A stretch of 64,000 nt of DNA, from NCBI GenBank assembly GCA_045640985.1, contig JAZUFZ010000037.1, positions 1 to 64,000 on the forward strand, written 5' to 3'. The notes under the pieces are model-generated. The model ran no database searches, had not been told where the DNA came from, and saw only the letters and a list, made by a program, of their open reading frames with translations. The stretch is from Colimorpha sp045640985 (lineage in GTDB: Bacteria; Bacteroidota; Bacteroidia; Bacteroidales; P3). The stretch's first letter is position 1. The number at the start of each line of letters is the position of its first letter. Position numbers and translations under genes: made by a program. Positions 52,380 to 60,284 of the stretch are shown here, one piece after another.

Positions 52380-52411
52380 CAAAAATACGCATAATTTTTG
52401 AATTGAACAAA
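52380..52411 (-). promoter_or_regulatory. Promoter of the candidate structured RNA, copy 2
   Basis: On the minus strand TTTG (52408-52411), a 20-nt spacer and TATTTTTG (52380-52387) match the consensus. It is the likely promoter for the three-gene LRR/lipoprotein run ending at 45543. Confidence 0.8.
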
Positions 52412-52578
52412 TTTTTTCAAGAAACTGAAGGAATTCCGGAGCAAATAGAGGTTATTCCTGCCGGTTTATTAGACTATCCAAATCGATGCGATTCCAGTTG
52501 AAAGATGAAATTTCGATTTTTTACGACATTTTCGCTATTCTATTGATTTATAGCGAGAAGCATCCGACATTCAACCGA

Positions 52579-52731
52579 CATGAACCGACATTGATGTCGG
52601 TTCATGGCAGATAAAATTGAAAAATTCCTCAAAAACCATTTCAGAAAGCCGACCGGTTTTTGAGTCACACGACTGGCCGTTTTTCCAGTTCCGAACCGAC
52701 ATGAACCGACACGAATGTCGGGTCATGTCGG
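52579..52731. repeat. Two large palindromes of CCGACATGAACCGACA type
   Basis: 52579-52606 is a perfect 13-bp inverted repeat (CATGAACCGACAT / ATGTCGGTTCATG) with a 2-nt centre. 52696-52731 is a 16-bp inverted repeat with one mismatch (CCGACATGAACCGACA) and a CGAA loop. Both are built from the same ACCGACA unit. A loose GACCGGTTTT stem lies between. No gene is seen in 52412-53090. Confidence 0.75.
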
Positions 52732-52839
52732 ATGGATGTCGGATGCTATCCACAGAGAAACAGTAACATACGCAAAAAGTCATCAAAAACTGGGATTTCA
52801 TCTTCCGTAGCAAAAAGAGCCCTGATCGGGAACCGAATC

Positions 52840-52975
52840 GAAGCAACGCTATCCGGTGGGTTTCTCTCTGGTATCTCTCTGGTTTCTCCCTGGTAACTCC
52901 CTGGTGGGGCCCTCTGCGGGACACCAAAACCACGGACACTCAACACCGCTACTCCGCCCCTATTCGGGAAGCATC
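52840..52975 (+). repeat. Dispersed 11-bp-unit intergenic element, copy C
   Basis: After GCAACGCTATCCGGTGG come four 11-bp units (GGTTTCTCTCT, GGTATCTCTCT, GGTTTCTCCCT, GGTAACTCCCT), then GGGGCCCTCTGCGGGAC, CAAAAC and, further on, CTCCGCCCCTATTCGGGAA. The last motif recurs in copy D. Confidence 0.75.
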
Positions 52976-53051
52976 ACGCACGGAGACACAACACAGATTA
53001 CAATAATTTTCTTCCTAAACTATGATTAATGTAACGATAGCCCATAAAATA

Positions 53052-53081
53052 AGGGGCTGATTTCATGAAAAACCAGCCCCT
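53052..53081 (-). terminator. Terminator of the CoA-transferase gene
   Basis: AGGGGCTG (53052-53059) pairs with CAGCCCCT (53074-53081). On the minus strand TATTTTATG follows. It is 9 bp after the stop codon. Confidence 0.75.
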
Positions 53082-53090
53082 GAAGATTCT

Positions 53091-54347
53091 TTATAAAGTG
53101 GCGATATACGCCTGGAGTGTGTCGCGGACACTGGGATGGGCGATGGAACAGAGCAGTCGGGCCCGTTCCCGCATGGGGCGGCCAAAGAGGTTTACTCGGC
53201 CATATTCGGTCACGACCCAGTGGACGCAGGTTCTGGGCGTTACGACTCCTGCGCCTGGGGTAAGTTGCGGGACAATCTTGCTTATGCCTTTGGCTGTGAT
53301 GCTGGGCATGGCGATGATAGGAATTCCGCCCTTGCTCCAGGAAGCCCCGAGCATAAAATCGAGTTGTCCACCGCTGCCGCTGAAGATTTTCGTGCCTATG
53401 GAATCGGCACAGACCTGTCCGGTAAGGTCAATCTGGAGGGCGCTGTTGATAGCCACCACCGCCGGATTCCGGGCGATTACAGCAGGATTATTGGTGTAGG
53501 CCACGTCCTGCATGAGGACATCGGGATTGAGATTGACGAAATCGTAGAGTTTCTGGGTACCTTTGAGGAAAGTAGCCACATGTTTTCCCGGATCAACTGT
53601 CTTGCGGCTTCCATTGATGATGCCTTTTTCAATCAAAGGAAGGGCGCCGTCGCTGAACATCTCGGAATGGATGCCGAGATCCCTATGGTCTCCCAGCTGA
53701 GCCAGCACGGCATTAGGAATACTTCCGATACCGATCTGAAGTGTAGCCCCGTCGGGAATGAGTTCGGCGATATAGGAACCGATTTTCTCATCCTGAGGAC
53801 TGAGCGGCGGAAAGTCCGCCTCTACAAGCGGATGGTCATACTCCACAAAGGTGTTGATTTTCTCTATCGGGAGAACCGCATCGCCATAGCAATAGGGCAT
53901 CTGGGGATTGACCAGGGCGACAACTTCGCGTGCCTGTTCTATGGCGGCAAGGGTACAATCGACCGAAGTCCCCAATGAGACCGTTCCGTCCGGCTGCGGG
54001 GCACTTACCATAAGGAACACCACATCCACGGGCTGAAGTCCTTCGCGAATCATACGGGGCGTATCGCTCAGACTGCAGGGGATATAATCAGCCGACCCCT
54101 CCTGGGTGGCTTTACGCACATTGCCGCCCACAAAGAACGAATCCAGATGAAACCGGGGATGAGTGGCATACTCGGCATAGCCTTCGGTATAGAGGTGGGT
54201 GATATGGATGGAATGGAGATTTTCCTGTTCGGCACGCTGTACGAGCGCCTGAATCAGCGGTTCGGGTGCTGCTGCCACACAGGGCCAGTGCAGACGGTCT
54301 CCGCTGCGAACACATTTTACAGCTTGGGTAAGGGTTGTATATTGCAT
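53091..54347 (-). CDS. Acetyl-CoA hydrolase/transferase family, 4-hydroxybutyrate-type CoA-transferase
   Basis: This 418-residue protein has IGIGSIPNAVLAQL, HSEMFSDGALPLIEKG, the catalytic-Glu region, and CVHWVVTEYGRVNLFG near the C-terminus. All are characteristic of the 4-hydroxybutyrate/butyrate CoA-transferase branch of the acetyl-CoA hydrolase family. It would move CoA between acetyl-CoA or butyryl-CoA and a carboxylic acid. It follows the methylmalonyl-CoA decarboxylase operon, with a terminator between (54365-54393). It could end a succinate- or lysine-derived butyrate route; the exact acid partner is not readable. Confidence 0.88.
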   Translation of the reverse strand: MQYTTLTQAVKCVRSGDRLHWPCVAAAPEPLIQALVQRAEQENLHSIHITHLYTEGYAEYATHPRFHLDSFFVGGNVRKATQEGSADYIPCSLSDTPRMIREGLQPVDVVFLMVSAPQPDGTVSLGTSVDCTLAAIEQAREVVALVNPQMPYCYGDAVLPIEKINTFVEYDHPLVEADFPPLSPQDEKIGSYIAELIPDGATLQIGIGSIPNAVLAQLGDHRDLGIHSEMFSDGALPLIEKGIINGSRKTVDPGKHVATFLKGTQKLYDFVNLNPDVLMQDVAYTNNPAVIARNPAVVAINSALQIDLTGQVCADSIGTKIFSGSGGQLDFMLGASWSKGGIPIIAMPSITAKGISKIVPQLTPGAGVVTPRTCVHWVVTEYGRVNLFGRPMRERARLLCSIAHPSVRDTLQAYIATL

Positions 54348-54364
54348 AACTGATATGGGGTAAA

Positions 54365-54393
54365 AAAAGCACAGCCACGAGGACTGTGCTTTT
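54365..54393 (-). terminator. Terminator of the methylmalonyl-CoA decarboxylase operon
   Basis: AAAAGCACAG (54365-54374) pairs with CTGTGCTTTT (54384-54393). On the minus strand a T-run follows, 22 bp after the mmdB stop. Confidence 0.8.
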
Positions 54394-54415
54394 GTGGTTA
54401 TTCAATTCACTGTTA

Positions 54416-55585
54416 TTAGTGGAGGAATCCAAGAAGAATACCGGCAGCAACAGCGGAACCTACCACACCAGCCACATTGGGACCCATTGCGTGCTGGAGG
54501 AGGTAGTTGGTCTTGTCGTATTCGAGACCTACGTTGTTGGATACTCGGGCAGCATCAGGAACTGCAGACACACCGGAGTTTCCGATAAGCGGATTCAACT
54601 TGTTGCCCTCTTTCAGGAAGAGGTTCATGAACTTCACGAATGCGACACCGAAGAAGGTTGCCACTACAAATGAGAGCGCACCGAGGAGGAAGATGAGCAG
54701 ACTGCGGCCGGTGAGGAAGGTGGTAGCTTCGGTAGAAGCACCCACAGTAAGACCGATCAGCAGTGTGCAGATATTCACGATGGCGTTGCTTGCGGTATCG
54801 CTCAGACGCTTGGTAACACCGGATTCCTTCAACAGGTTACCGAAGAAGAGCATACCCAGCAGCGGCAGACCTGAAGGAACGATGAAACAGGTGAAGAGGA
54901 AACCGATGATTGGGAAGAGAATCTTCTCCAGTTTGGAAACCTGACGTGGAGGTTTCATACGGATAGTACGTTCCTTCTTGGTGGTGAGCAGACGCATGAT
55001 AGGCGGCTGGATTACAGGCACAAGTGCCATATAGGAATAAGCAGCCACGGCGATAGCACCCATCAGATGAGGAGCCAACTGGGAAGAGAGGAAGATTGCG
55101 GTAGGACCGTCAGCACCGCCGATGATACCGATTGCACCAGCCTCTGCAGGGGTGAATCCCAATGCCATAGCACCCATATAGGCTGCAAAGATACCCACCT
55201 GAGCGGCAGCACCGATAAGCATCAGTTTAGGATTGGAGAGCAGAGCCGAGAAGTCGGTCATGGCTCCGATACCAAGGAAAATCAATGGCGGGTACCAGCC
55301 GTTCTGCACACCGTGGTAGAGTATGTTGAGAACGGAGCCCGATTCATAAATACCGATTTTAAGGCCTGGATAGAAAGGAATATTACCCACCAGCATACCA
55401 AATCCGATAGGAACGAGCAGAAGCGGTTCAAATTCAAACTTGATTCCAAGGAAGATAAAAAACAGACCTACACATATCATTGCGATATGGCCGAAGGTTA
55501 CGTTAGCGAAGCCGGTATATTGAAGAAACTGAACCAGCTGGGTTGACATAAACTCCATAAAGCCACCTGTAGCTAATGTTATCAT
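54416..55585 (-). CDS. mmdB: Na+-pumping decarboxylase beta subunit (methylmalonyl-CoA decarboxylase MmdB)
   Basis: This 389-residue membrane protein of ~11 helices has the beta-subunit signatures GIGAMTDFSALLSNPKL, GIIGGADGPTAIFLSS with the Na+-binding Asp, and GNSGVSAVPDAARVS. It couples decarboxylation of carboxybiotin to export of Na+. The upstream biotin carrier, OadG-type subunit and carboxyltransferase genes complete the complex. It is the last gene of the operon, followed by a terminator. Confidence 0.94.
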   Translation of the reverse strand: MITLATGGFMEFMSTQLVQFLQYTGFANVTFGHIAMICVGLFFIFLGIKFEFEPLLLVPIGFGMLVGNIPFYPGLKIGIYESGSVLNILYHGVQNGWYPPLIFLGIGAMTDFSALLSNPKLMLIGAAAQVGIFAAYMGAMALGFTPAEAGAIGIIGGADGPTAIFLSSQLAPHLMGAIAVAAYSYMALVPVIQPPIMRLLTTKKERTIRMKPPRQVSKLEKILFPIIGFLFTCFIVPSGLPLLGMLFFGNLLKESGVTKRLSDTASNAIVNICTLLIGLTVGASTEATTFLTGRSLLIFLLGALSFVVATFFGVAFVKFMNLFLKEGNKLNPLIGNSGVSAVPDAARVSNNVGLEYDKTNYLLQHAMGPNVAGVVGSAVAAGILLGFLH

Positions 55586-55650
55586 TTTTCTATTTTTTTC
55601 TAAGTTAAAAGATTTTAGTTAGCGGTTTCATTTGAAACCAGAAGAACAGA

Positions 55651-56088
55651 TTAGCCGATAACAACCATAACGTCGCCCTCAAGCACGCTGTCACCTTTGC
55701 GGACTTTCACTTCGGTAACGGTACCTGCAGATTCAGCTTCGATGTTGTTTTCCATCTTCATGGCTTCGAGAAGCACGAGACGCTGGCCGGCATTTACCTT
55801 ATCACCGACATTGACAAATACATCGAGGATAACACCAGGGAGCGGAGTGGTAACCTTGGTGCCTGCACCGGAGGCTACTGGAGCCGGGCTTGATTTCTGA
55901 ACCTCGCCTGCTGCTGCGGAAACGCGAGGACGAGGCTTCACGACTGCCGTTTTCTGTGGTTTCATTTCCTGATCCACAGTAACCTTGTATGGAGTTCCGT
56001 TAACGTCGAGAGAAATCTCCTGACCTTCAACTGAATTGATATCGACATTATATTCGGTACCGTTTATTTTGAATTTATAGTTTTTCAT
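55651..56088 (-). CDS. mmdC: Biotin carrier subunit of methylmalonyl-CoA decarboxylase
   Basis: This 145-residue protein has an N-terminal domain (MKNYKFKINGTEYNVDINSVEGQEISLDVNG), a Pro/Ala linker (~50-75) and a C-terminal biotinyl domain with the biotinylated lysine in EAMKMEN. It carries the carboxyl group from MmdA to MmdB. The start codon is 6 bp after the OadG-type gene's stop, consistent with translational coupling. Confidence 0.93.
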   Translation of the reverse strand: MKNYKFKINGTEYNVDINSVEGQEISLDVNGTPYKVTVDQEMKPQKTAVVKPRPRVSAAAGEVQKSSPAPVASGAGTKVTTPLPGVILDVFVNVGDKVNAGQRLVLLEAMKMENNIEAESAGTVTEVKVRKGDSVLEGDVMVVIG

Positions 56089-56093
56089 GATAT

Positions 56094-57044
56094 TTACTTT
56101 CTTTTAGGGTTGTATTGGTTCATATTGTAGAACTTGGCGTTCCAGGGAGTCCATGCGCGTTCCACTTTCTGGATGGTGATGATGGTGTCTTCCTCATCAT
56201 GGAGTTCTTCATTATAGAGGTGGATAGCGGCAGCAATGGCAGCATATACATCACCGGCGGTGGTGCTGGGCTGTGCCATTGCGTTTGGAGTCTGACCCTG
56301 AGCGATGGCAGTCTTAGCTGACTTCTTGTCCTGAACCCGCTTGATAAGTCCGCTATAGCCGAAAATGATGACAGCCACGCAGAGAAGTGCGAGGAACACT
56401 ACAGAAACAGCCACTACAGTAAGACCGATACCCACGGGGTCGGACTGCTGTATTTTCTCAGACTGACGGAACACATGATAATCGGTTGATTCGCCCTCGA
56501 TACGGGTCATGTTTTCCAGTCCCTGGTGTGCATCGAAAGTATTGATATCGTAGCCCTGTGGGTTGAAGCCCATCACTACGAGTTTGCCGCCGCAAGGGGT
56601 AACTGCGAAAGCATTGGAATGGCAATTCAAGCCGTAATCAGCCAGACGGTTTCCCTGCATGTCAAGAATCACTAAACAACTGCTGTCGTTAGCCGAAGTA
56701 GCAAGATAAACCACCTTGTCGTCCACCACCTGTACACTTACTGGGCGGAGGATGTCCTTCACGTCGTAGCGGCGGATAAAGATATCTGCGGTATCACGGC
56801 CGACGCGAACGATACCTTCTTCCGAATACTGGAGAATATCAACAGCATTGTCGGCACTGTCAATAACTACGAATGTGCCGGTAGAAGGTATGAAACAGGA
56901 TTTGGTAGCTGTAAAGTTCATGGCTTTGGCGGTTGGGGCCTTGGCACAAGCCTGCTGCTCTGGAGCATCGGCCTGAGCGAAAGCTGAGCCACAGAAAAGC
57001 AAGCCCACGAACGCTGCAACTATAAGTTTCTTAAATGTATTCAT
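56094..57044 (-). CDS. OadG-like gamma subunit with large extracytoplasmic N-terminal domain
   Basis: This is a 316-residue protein. Residues 1-24 are a signal peptide (ending SAFAQ). Residues ~35-200 form a beta-rich domain with repeats resembling propeller blades (GTFVVIDSADNAVDILQ, DDKVVYLATSANDSSCLVILDMQGNRLADYG). Residues ~212-245 are the single OadG helix (DPVGIGLTVVAVSVVFLALLCVAVIIFGYSG), followed by a cytoplasmic tail. Ordinary OadG subunits are ~80-100 residues and lack the N-terminal domain. It should anchor MmdA to MmdB; what the outer domain binds is unknown. Confidence 0.8.
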   Translation of the reverse strand: MNTFKKLIVAAFVGLLFCGSAFAQADAPEQQACAKAPTAKAMNFTATKSCFIPSTGTFVVIDSADNAVDILQYSEEGIVRVGRDTADIFIRRYDVKDILRPVSVQVVDDKVVYLATSANDSSCLVILDMQGNRLADYGLNCHSNAFAVTPCGGKLVVMGFNPQGYDINTFDAHQGLENMTRIEGESTDYHVFRQSEKIQQSDPVGIGLTVVAVSVVFLALLCVAVIIFGYSGLIKRVQDKKSAKTAIAQGQTPNAMAQPSTTAGDVYAAIAAAIHLYNEELHDEEDTIITIQKVERAWTPWNAKFYNMNQYNPKRK

Positions 57045-57136
57045 ACTATTTATAAATCAACTATCAATTATAAAGCGAAAATTGATAAAGTGAACTTGCG
57101 GGAAACCCGCAAGCCACTTAATCGTGCGACGCCGGA

Positions 57137-57451
57137 TTATTCAGCGTGGTTGCATTCGTGATTGCATTCGTGATTGCAAGCTTCACCTTCGTGAGCGCAA
57201 CCTTCGTGAGCGCAACCCTCATTTGCACCGTTCTTTACCTTGCAGCATTCGTCGGTACCTTTCTTCTCGCAGTTTTCGCAGTTGCCAGCAGCGCAGGTGC
57301 TATCCTGGCAGTCCATTGCGCAGTTGTGTTCGCAAACTTCTTCAACTTCGATAGTGTCTTCAACAACTTCCTGGTTAGCGTTGTTGTTGCAAGCGGTCAT
57401 GCTGAATGCGAATGCAGCAGCGATCATTGCGGTCAAAAATACTTTCTTCAT
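57137..57451 (-). CDS. Cys/His-rich lipoprotein within the decarboxylase operon
   Basis: This 104-residue protein has signal peptide MKKVFLTAMIAAAFAFSMTAC with the lipobox cysteine at residue 21. The mature part has 13 further cysteines and 6 histidines in CxxxC, CxxC and CAHEG/CNHE repeats (CEHNC, CENC, CAHEGCAHEG, CNHECNHECNH). This looks like a metal- or redox-binding tail outside the cell or in the periplasm. I recognise no family. It lies between mmdA and the OadG-type gene in the same direction, so it is probably co-transcribed with the Na+ pump. Confidence 0.7.
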   Translation of the reverse strand: MKKVFLTAMIAAAFAFSMTACNNNANQEVVEDTIEVEEVCEHNCAMDCQDSTCAAGNCENCEKKGTDECCKVKNGANEGCAHEGCAHEGEACNHECNHECNHAE

Positions 57452-57492
57452 AATTGATGTTTTTTTAATGTTGGTTAATAAATTTCGATTGA

Positions 57493-59052
57493 TTAAAGTG
57501 GAATGTTGGAATGTTTCTTCATCGGAAGCGTATCCTTCTTGGTTGCCAGCGTCTGGAGGGCACGGATTACGCGGAAACGGGTGTTGCGAGGCTCGATAAC
57601 GTCATCGATGTAGCCGTATTTGGCTGCATTGTATGGATTTGCGAACTGGTCGTTGTACTCTTTTTCCTTTTCTGCGATGAATTTAGCCTTTTCGTCAGCA
57701 TCGGTGATTTCCTTCAACTGACGGCCGTAGAGCACTTCGGTAGCGCCGCTTGCGCCCATAACTGCAATCTGTGCAGTAGGCCAAGCATAGTTGATATCGC
57801 TGCGGAGCTGCTTGCAGCTCATTACGATATGAGCACCGCCGTAGGACTTGCGGAGGGTTACGGTAACCTTAGGCACGGTTGCCTCACCGTATGCGAACAG
57901 CATCTTTGCGCCATGGGCAATTACGCCGGCATATTCCTGACCGGTTCCGGGAAGGAATCCAGGAACGTCAACCAAAGTCACCAGAGGAATGTTGAACGCA
58001 TCGCAGAAGCGTACGAAACGGGCACCCTTGCGGGAAGCGTTGCAGTCGAGAACGCCTGCCATAGCTTTGGGCTGATTGGCAACGATACCTACACTCATAC
58101 CACCCATGTGAGCGAAACCTACGACGAGGTTCTGGGCGAATTTCTCATGAACTTCCATAAACTGACCATCATCCACGATAGCGGCAATGATTTCCTTTAC
58201 GTCGTATGGAGTATTTGGATTTTCAGGAATGATATGGTTGAGGCTGTCTTCCAGACGGTCGTATGGGTCATCGGTCGGGCAGAGAGGAGCCTCTTCAAAA
58301 TTGTTGCTCGGGATAAAGCTTACCAGCTGACGGATCATCTCAATGGTGCTTTCTTCGGTCTCGCCAACGAAATGAGCCACACCGCTCTTGCTTGCGTGAA
58401 CCATTGCTCCGCCAAGCTTATCAACGGTAACATCTTCACCGGTAACGGTCTTTACAACCTTAGGACCGGTAAGGAACATATAGCTGTTTTCCTTGGTCAT
58501 AAGGATAAAGTCGGTCAAGGCTGGGCTATACACAGCACCGCCGGCGCAAGGTCCGAAGATAGCGCTGATCTGTGGAACCACACCACTTGCAAGAATATTG
58601 CGTTCAAAAATCTCAGCATAACCAGCCAGAGAGTTGCAGCCCTCCTGGATACGGGCTCCGCCGGAGTCGTTCAAACCGATTACAGGGGCACCAACTTTCA
58701 TAGCCTGATCCATGATCTTGCAGATCTTGAGGCTCATGGTTTCACTCAGAGAACCGGCAAATACGGTAAAGTCCTGAGCGAACACATAAACCAGACGGCC
58801 ATCGATAGTACCGCAACCCGTCACAACGCCGTCACCGAGGAACGACTGCTTCTGCATGTCGAAATTGGTGCAGCGATGGGTTACAAACATGTCAAATTCT
58901 TCAAATGAGCCTTCGTCCAGCAGCATAGCAATACGTTCACGGGCGGTAAGTTTGCCCTGTTCGTGCTGTTTGTCGATGCGTTTCTGGCCGCCGCCCATTT
59001 TGGCCTCGCTTCTCTTGTCGAGAAGTTCTTTTATTTTTTCTTCAAATGCCAT
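57493..59052 (-). CDS. mmdA: Methylmalonyl-CoA decarboxylase alpha (carboxyltransferase) subunit
   Basis: This 519-residue protein has the carboxyltransferase N- and C-domains (RIAMLLDEGSFEEFDMF; NDSGGARIQEG; GPCAGGAVYSPALTDFI; GFLPGTGQEYAGVI; RKSYGGAHIVM). These match methylmalonyl-CoA decarboxylase alpha and propionyl-CoA carboxylase beta. The company of MmdB, biotin carrier, OadG-type and epimerase genes favours the decarboxylase, which makes propionyl-CoA from (S)-methylmalonyl-CoA and pumps Na+. It begins 122 bp after mce. Confidence 0.94.
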   Translation of the reverse strand: MAFEEKIKELLDKRSEAKMGGGQKRIDKQHEQGKLTARERIAMLLDEGSFEEFDMFVTHRCTNFDMQKQSFLGDGVVTGCGTIDGRLVYVFAQDFTVFAGSLSETMSLKICKIMDQAMKVGAPVIGLNDSGGARIQEGCNSLAGYAEIFERNILASGVVPQISAIFGPCAGGAVYSPALTDFILMTKENSYMFLTGPKVVKTVTGEDVTVDKLGGAMVHASKSGVAHFVGETEESTIEMIRQLVSFIPSNNFEEAPLCPTDDPYDRLEDSLNHIIPENPNTPYDVKEIIAAIVDDGQFMEVHEKFAQNLVVGFAHMGGMSVGIVANQPKAMAGVLDCNASRKGARFVRFCDAFNIPLVTLVDVPGFLPGTGQEYAGVIAHGAKMLFAYGEATVPKVTVTLRKSYGGAHIVMSCKQLRSDINYAWPTAQIAVMGASGATEVLYGRQLKEITDADEKAKFIAEKEKEYNDQFANPYNAAKYGYIDDVIEPRNTRFRVIRALQTLATKKDTLPMKKHSNIPL

Positions 59053-59174
59053 TATATAATGTATTAGTTATTGATGTGGATTTTCCAACCATCCTTAACG
59101 AATGGCCTTCCAACCCGGAAATTCTATTTTTTTACAGCTTACCACGGCTTTCCCTGGGGAAATTCAACCACGGT

Positions 59175-59582
59175 TTACTTGCAGCAGAGTTCGGTCAGAA
59201 CGCCAAGAGTTGACTTAGGATGGAGGAAACCGATCTTAAGACCTTCAGCGCCGCCACGGCTCTGTTTGTCGATCAGTCTTACACCCTTAGCCTCAGCATC
59301 TTTCAGAGCCTCGTCGGTATTCTCAACGGCGAAAGCAATATGATGCATACCGCCTTTACCGCCATTCTTCTCAATAAAAGCAGCAATAGTACTTTCGGGG
59401 CTGGTCGGTTCAAGGAGTTCGATTTTCACGTCGCCAATCTTAAAGAAGGCGGTTTTAACTTTCTGGTCTTTTACTTCTTCAATAGCATAGCATTTCAGGC
59501 CCATAACGTCCTCCCAGTAGCGGATAGCCTCTTCAAGGTTCGTTACGGCGATGCCGATGTGTTCGATGTGTGAAGGTGTCAT
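59175..59582 (-). CDS. mce: Methylmalonyl-CoA epimerase
   Basis: This 135-residue vicinal-oxygen-chelate protein starts MTPSHIEHIGIAVTNLEEAIRYWEDVMGLKC and has the metal-ligand positions in HIEHIGIAV, ELLEP and GGMHHIAFAVEN. It interconverts (R)- and (S)-methylmalonyl-CoA, feeding the decarboxylase. It is the first gene of the operon. A TATCTTTG element lies at 59689-59696, ~107 nt upstream. Confidence 0.94.
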   Translation of the reverse strand: MTPSHIEHIGIAVTNLEEAIRYWEDVMGLKCYAIEEVKDQKVKTAFFKIGDVKIELLEPTSPESTIAAFIEKNGGKGGMHHIAFAVENTDEALKDAEAKGVRLIDKQSRGGAEGLKIGFLHPKSTLGVLTELCCK

Positions 59583-59688
59583 AATATATATTTTTTATTA
59601 ATTTTCCATCTTACCATATATCCAATTCAACGCACTACCGCCTGACATTCAACCGAATGGACGAATAATGCATTATATATTGGAATTA

Positions 59689-59696
59689 CAAAGATA
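59689..59696 (-). promoter_or_regulatory. Promoter -7 element for the mce-mmdA operon
   Basis: The minus strand reads TATCTTTG. The -33 element is AT-rich but not an exact TTTG. Confidence 0.55.
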
Positions 59697-59810
59697 CAAA
59701 CTTTTCTGAATATACGAAAAAAAAGATTTATTTTTTTGCTCCTCCGACAACTCCGTCTCTCCATTTCAAGAAAAAGGAAGTCTCAGGACTCAAAATAAAG
59801 ATAGATTTGT

Positions 59811-59931
59811 CCGAGGTATCTCCGTAGTAACTCCGCAGTAGGGCCGGAGTAGCGAGCCTTAAACGTGAAAAATTCCCCAGCCGCACCACGGCCCTGACCA
59901 GGAGGCACTACGCCCCTGTCCGGGAAATATA
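59811..59931 (+). repeat. Dispersed 11-bp-unit intergenic element, copy D
   Basis: GAGGTATCTCCGT and AGTAACTCCGC are two degenerate 11-bp units, followed by AGTAGGGCCGGAG and, after a gap, CTACGCCCCTGTCCGGGAA. The last part matches copy C. This is the most degenerate of the four copies. No gene lies in 59583-60092. Confidence 0.6.
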
Positions 59932-60092
59932 TTCCATAGAAGAAATGCCCCGCCAGGCCTCAGAAACGACCATTTCCGTCTGCCATTTTAAGAAATCGCA
60001 GCAAAAACAAGCATAGAAAACGCCCCTAAAATACAGTTACAGGAAAAAAGAAAAAGCAGAAATCCTGAAAATTTCTGCTTTCTTGCCAAGGG

Positions 60093-60166
60093 TGGTCCTT
60101 CACGGGCTCGAACCGCGGACCCACTGATTATGAGTCAGTTGCTCTAACCAACTGAGCTAAAGGACC
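60093..60166 (-). tRNA. tRNA with CAT anticodon (elongator Met, or Ile2)
   Basis: The 74-nt cloverleaf has acceptor stem GGTCCTT/AAGGACC, D-arm TAGCTCAGTTGGTTAGAGC, anticodon stem ACTGA/TCAGT around loop CTCATAA (anticodon CAT), T-arm GGTTCGAGCCC, and discriminator A. CCA is not encoded. It lacks the initiator-type acceptor mismatch, so it is elongator Met or a lysidine-modified Ile tRNA. The promoter is at 60193-60224. Confidence 0.92.
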
Positions 60167-60192
60167 GGATTTCATATCTCTGAAATCGGGTG

Positions 60193-60224
60193 CAAAGTTA
60201 CGAACAATTTTCATACTACACAAA
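60193..60224 (-). promoter_or_regulatory. Promoter of the CAT-anticodon tRNA
   Basis: On the minus strand TTTG (60221-60224), a 20-nt spacer and TAACTTTG (60193-60200) match the consensus. Confidence 0.75.
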
Positions 60225-60252
60225 TTTTTTTTTCAATTTGTCAATTTTTTCG

Positions 60253-60260
60253 TAATTTTG
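60253..60260 (+). promoter_or_regulatory. Promoter -7 element for ruvX-def-lipoprotein
   Basis: TAATTTTG lies 24 nt before the ruvX ATG. A TTTG occurs only 12 nt upstream of it, so the -33 element is unclear. Confidence 0.55.
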
Positions 60261-60284
60261 CAAACTCAAATTCAACATAAAATC

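Noticed and set aside
57511..58908. 465-codon plus-strand frame opposite mmdA
   Set aside because: Shadow of a strongly biased coding gene; mmdA has full family motifs on the other strand. The same applies to long frames opposite ugd (5225-6112), nagB (6705-7598), kamA (10943-11905) and glyA (41616-42602).
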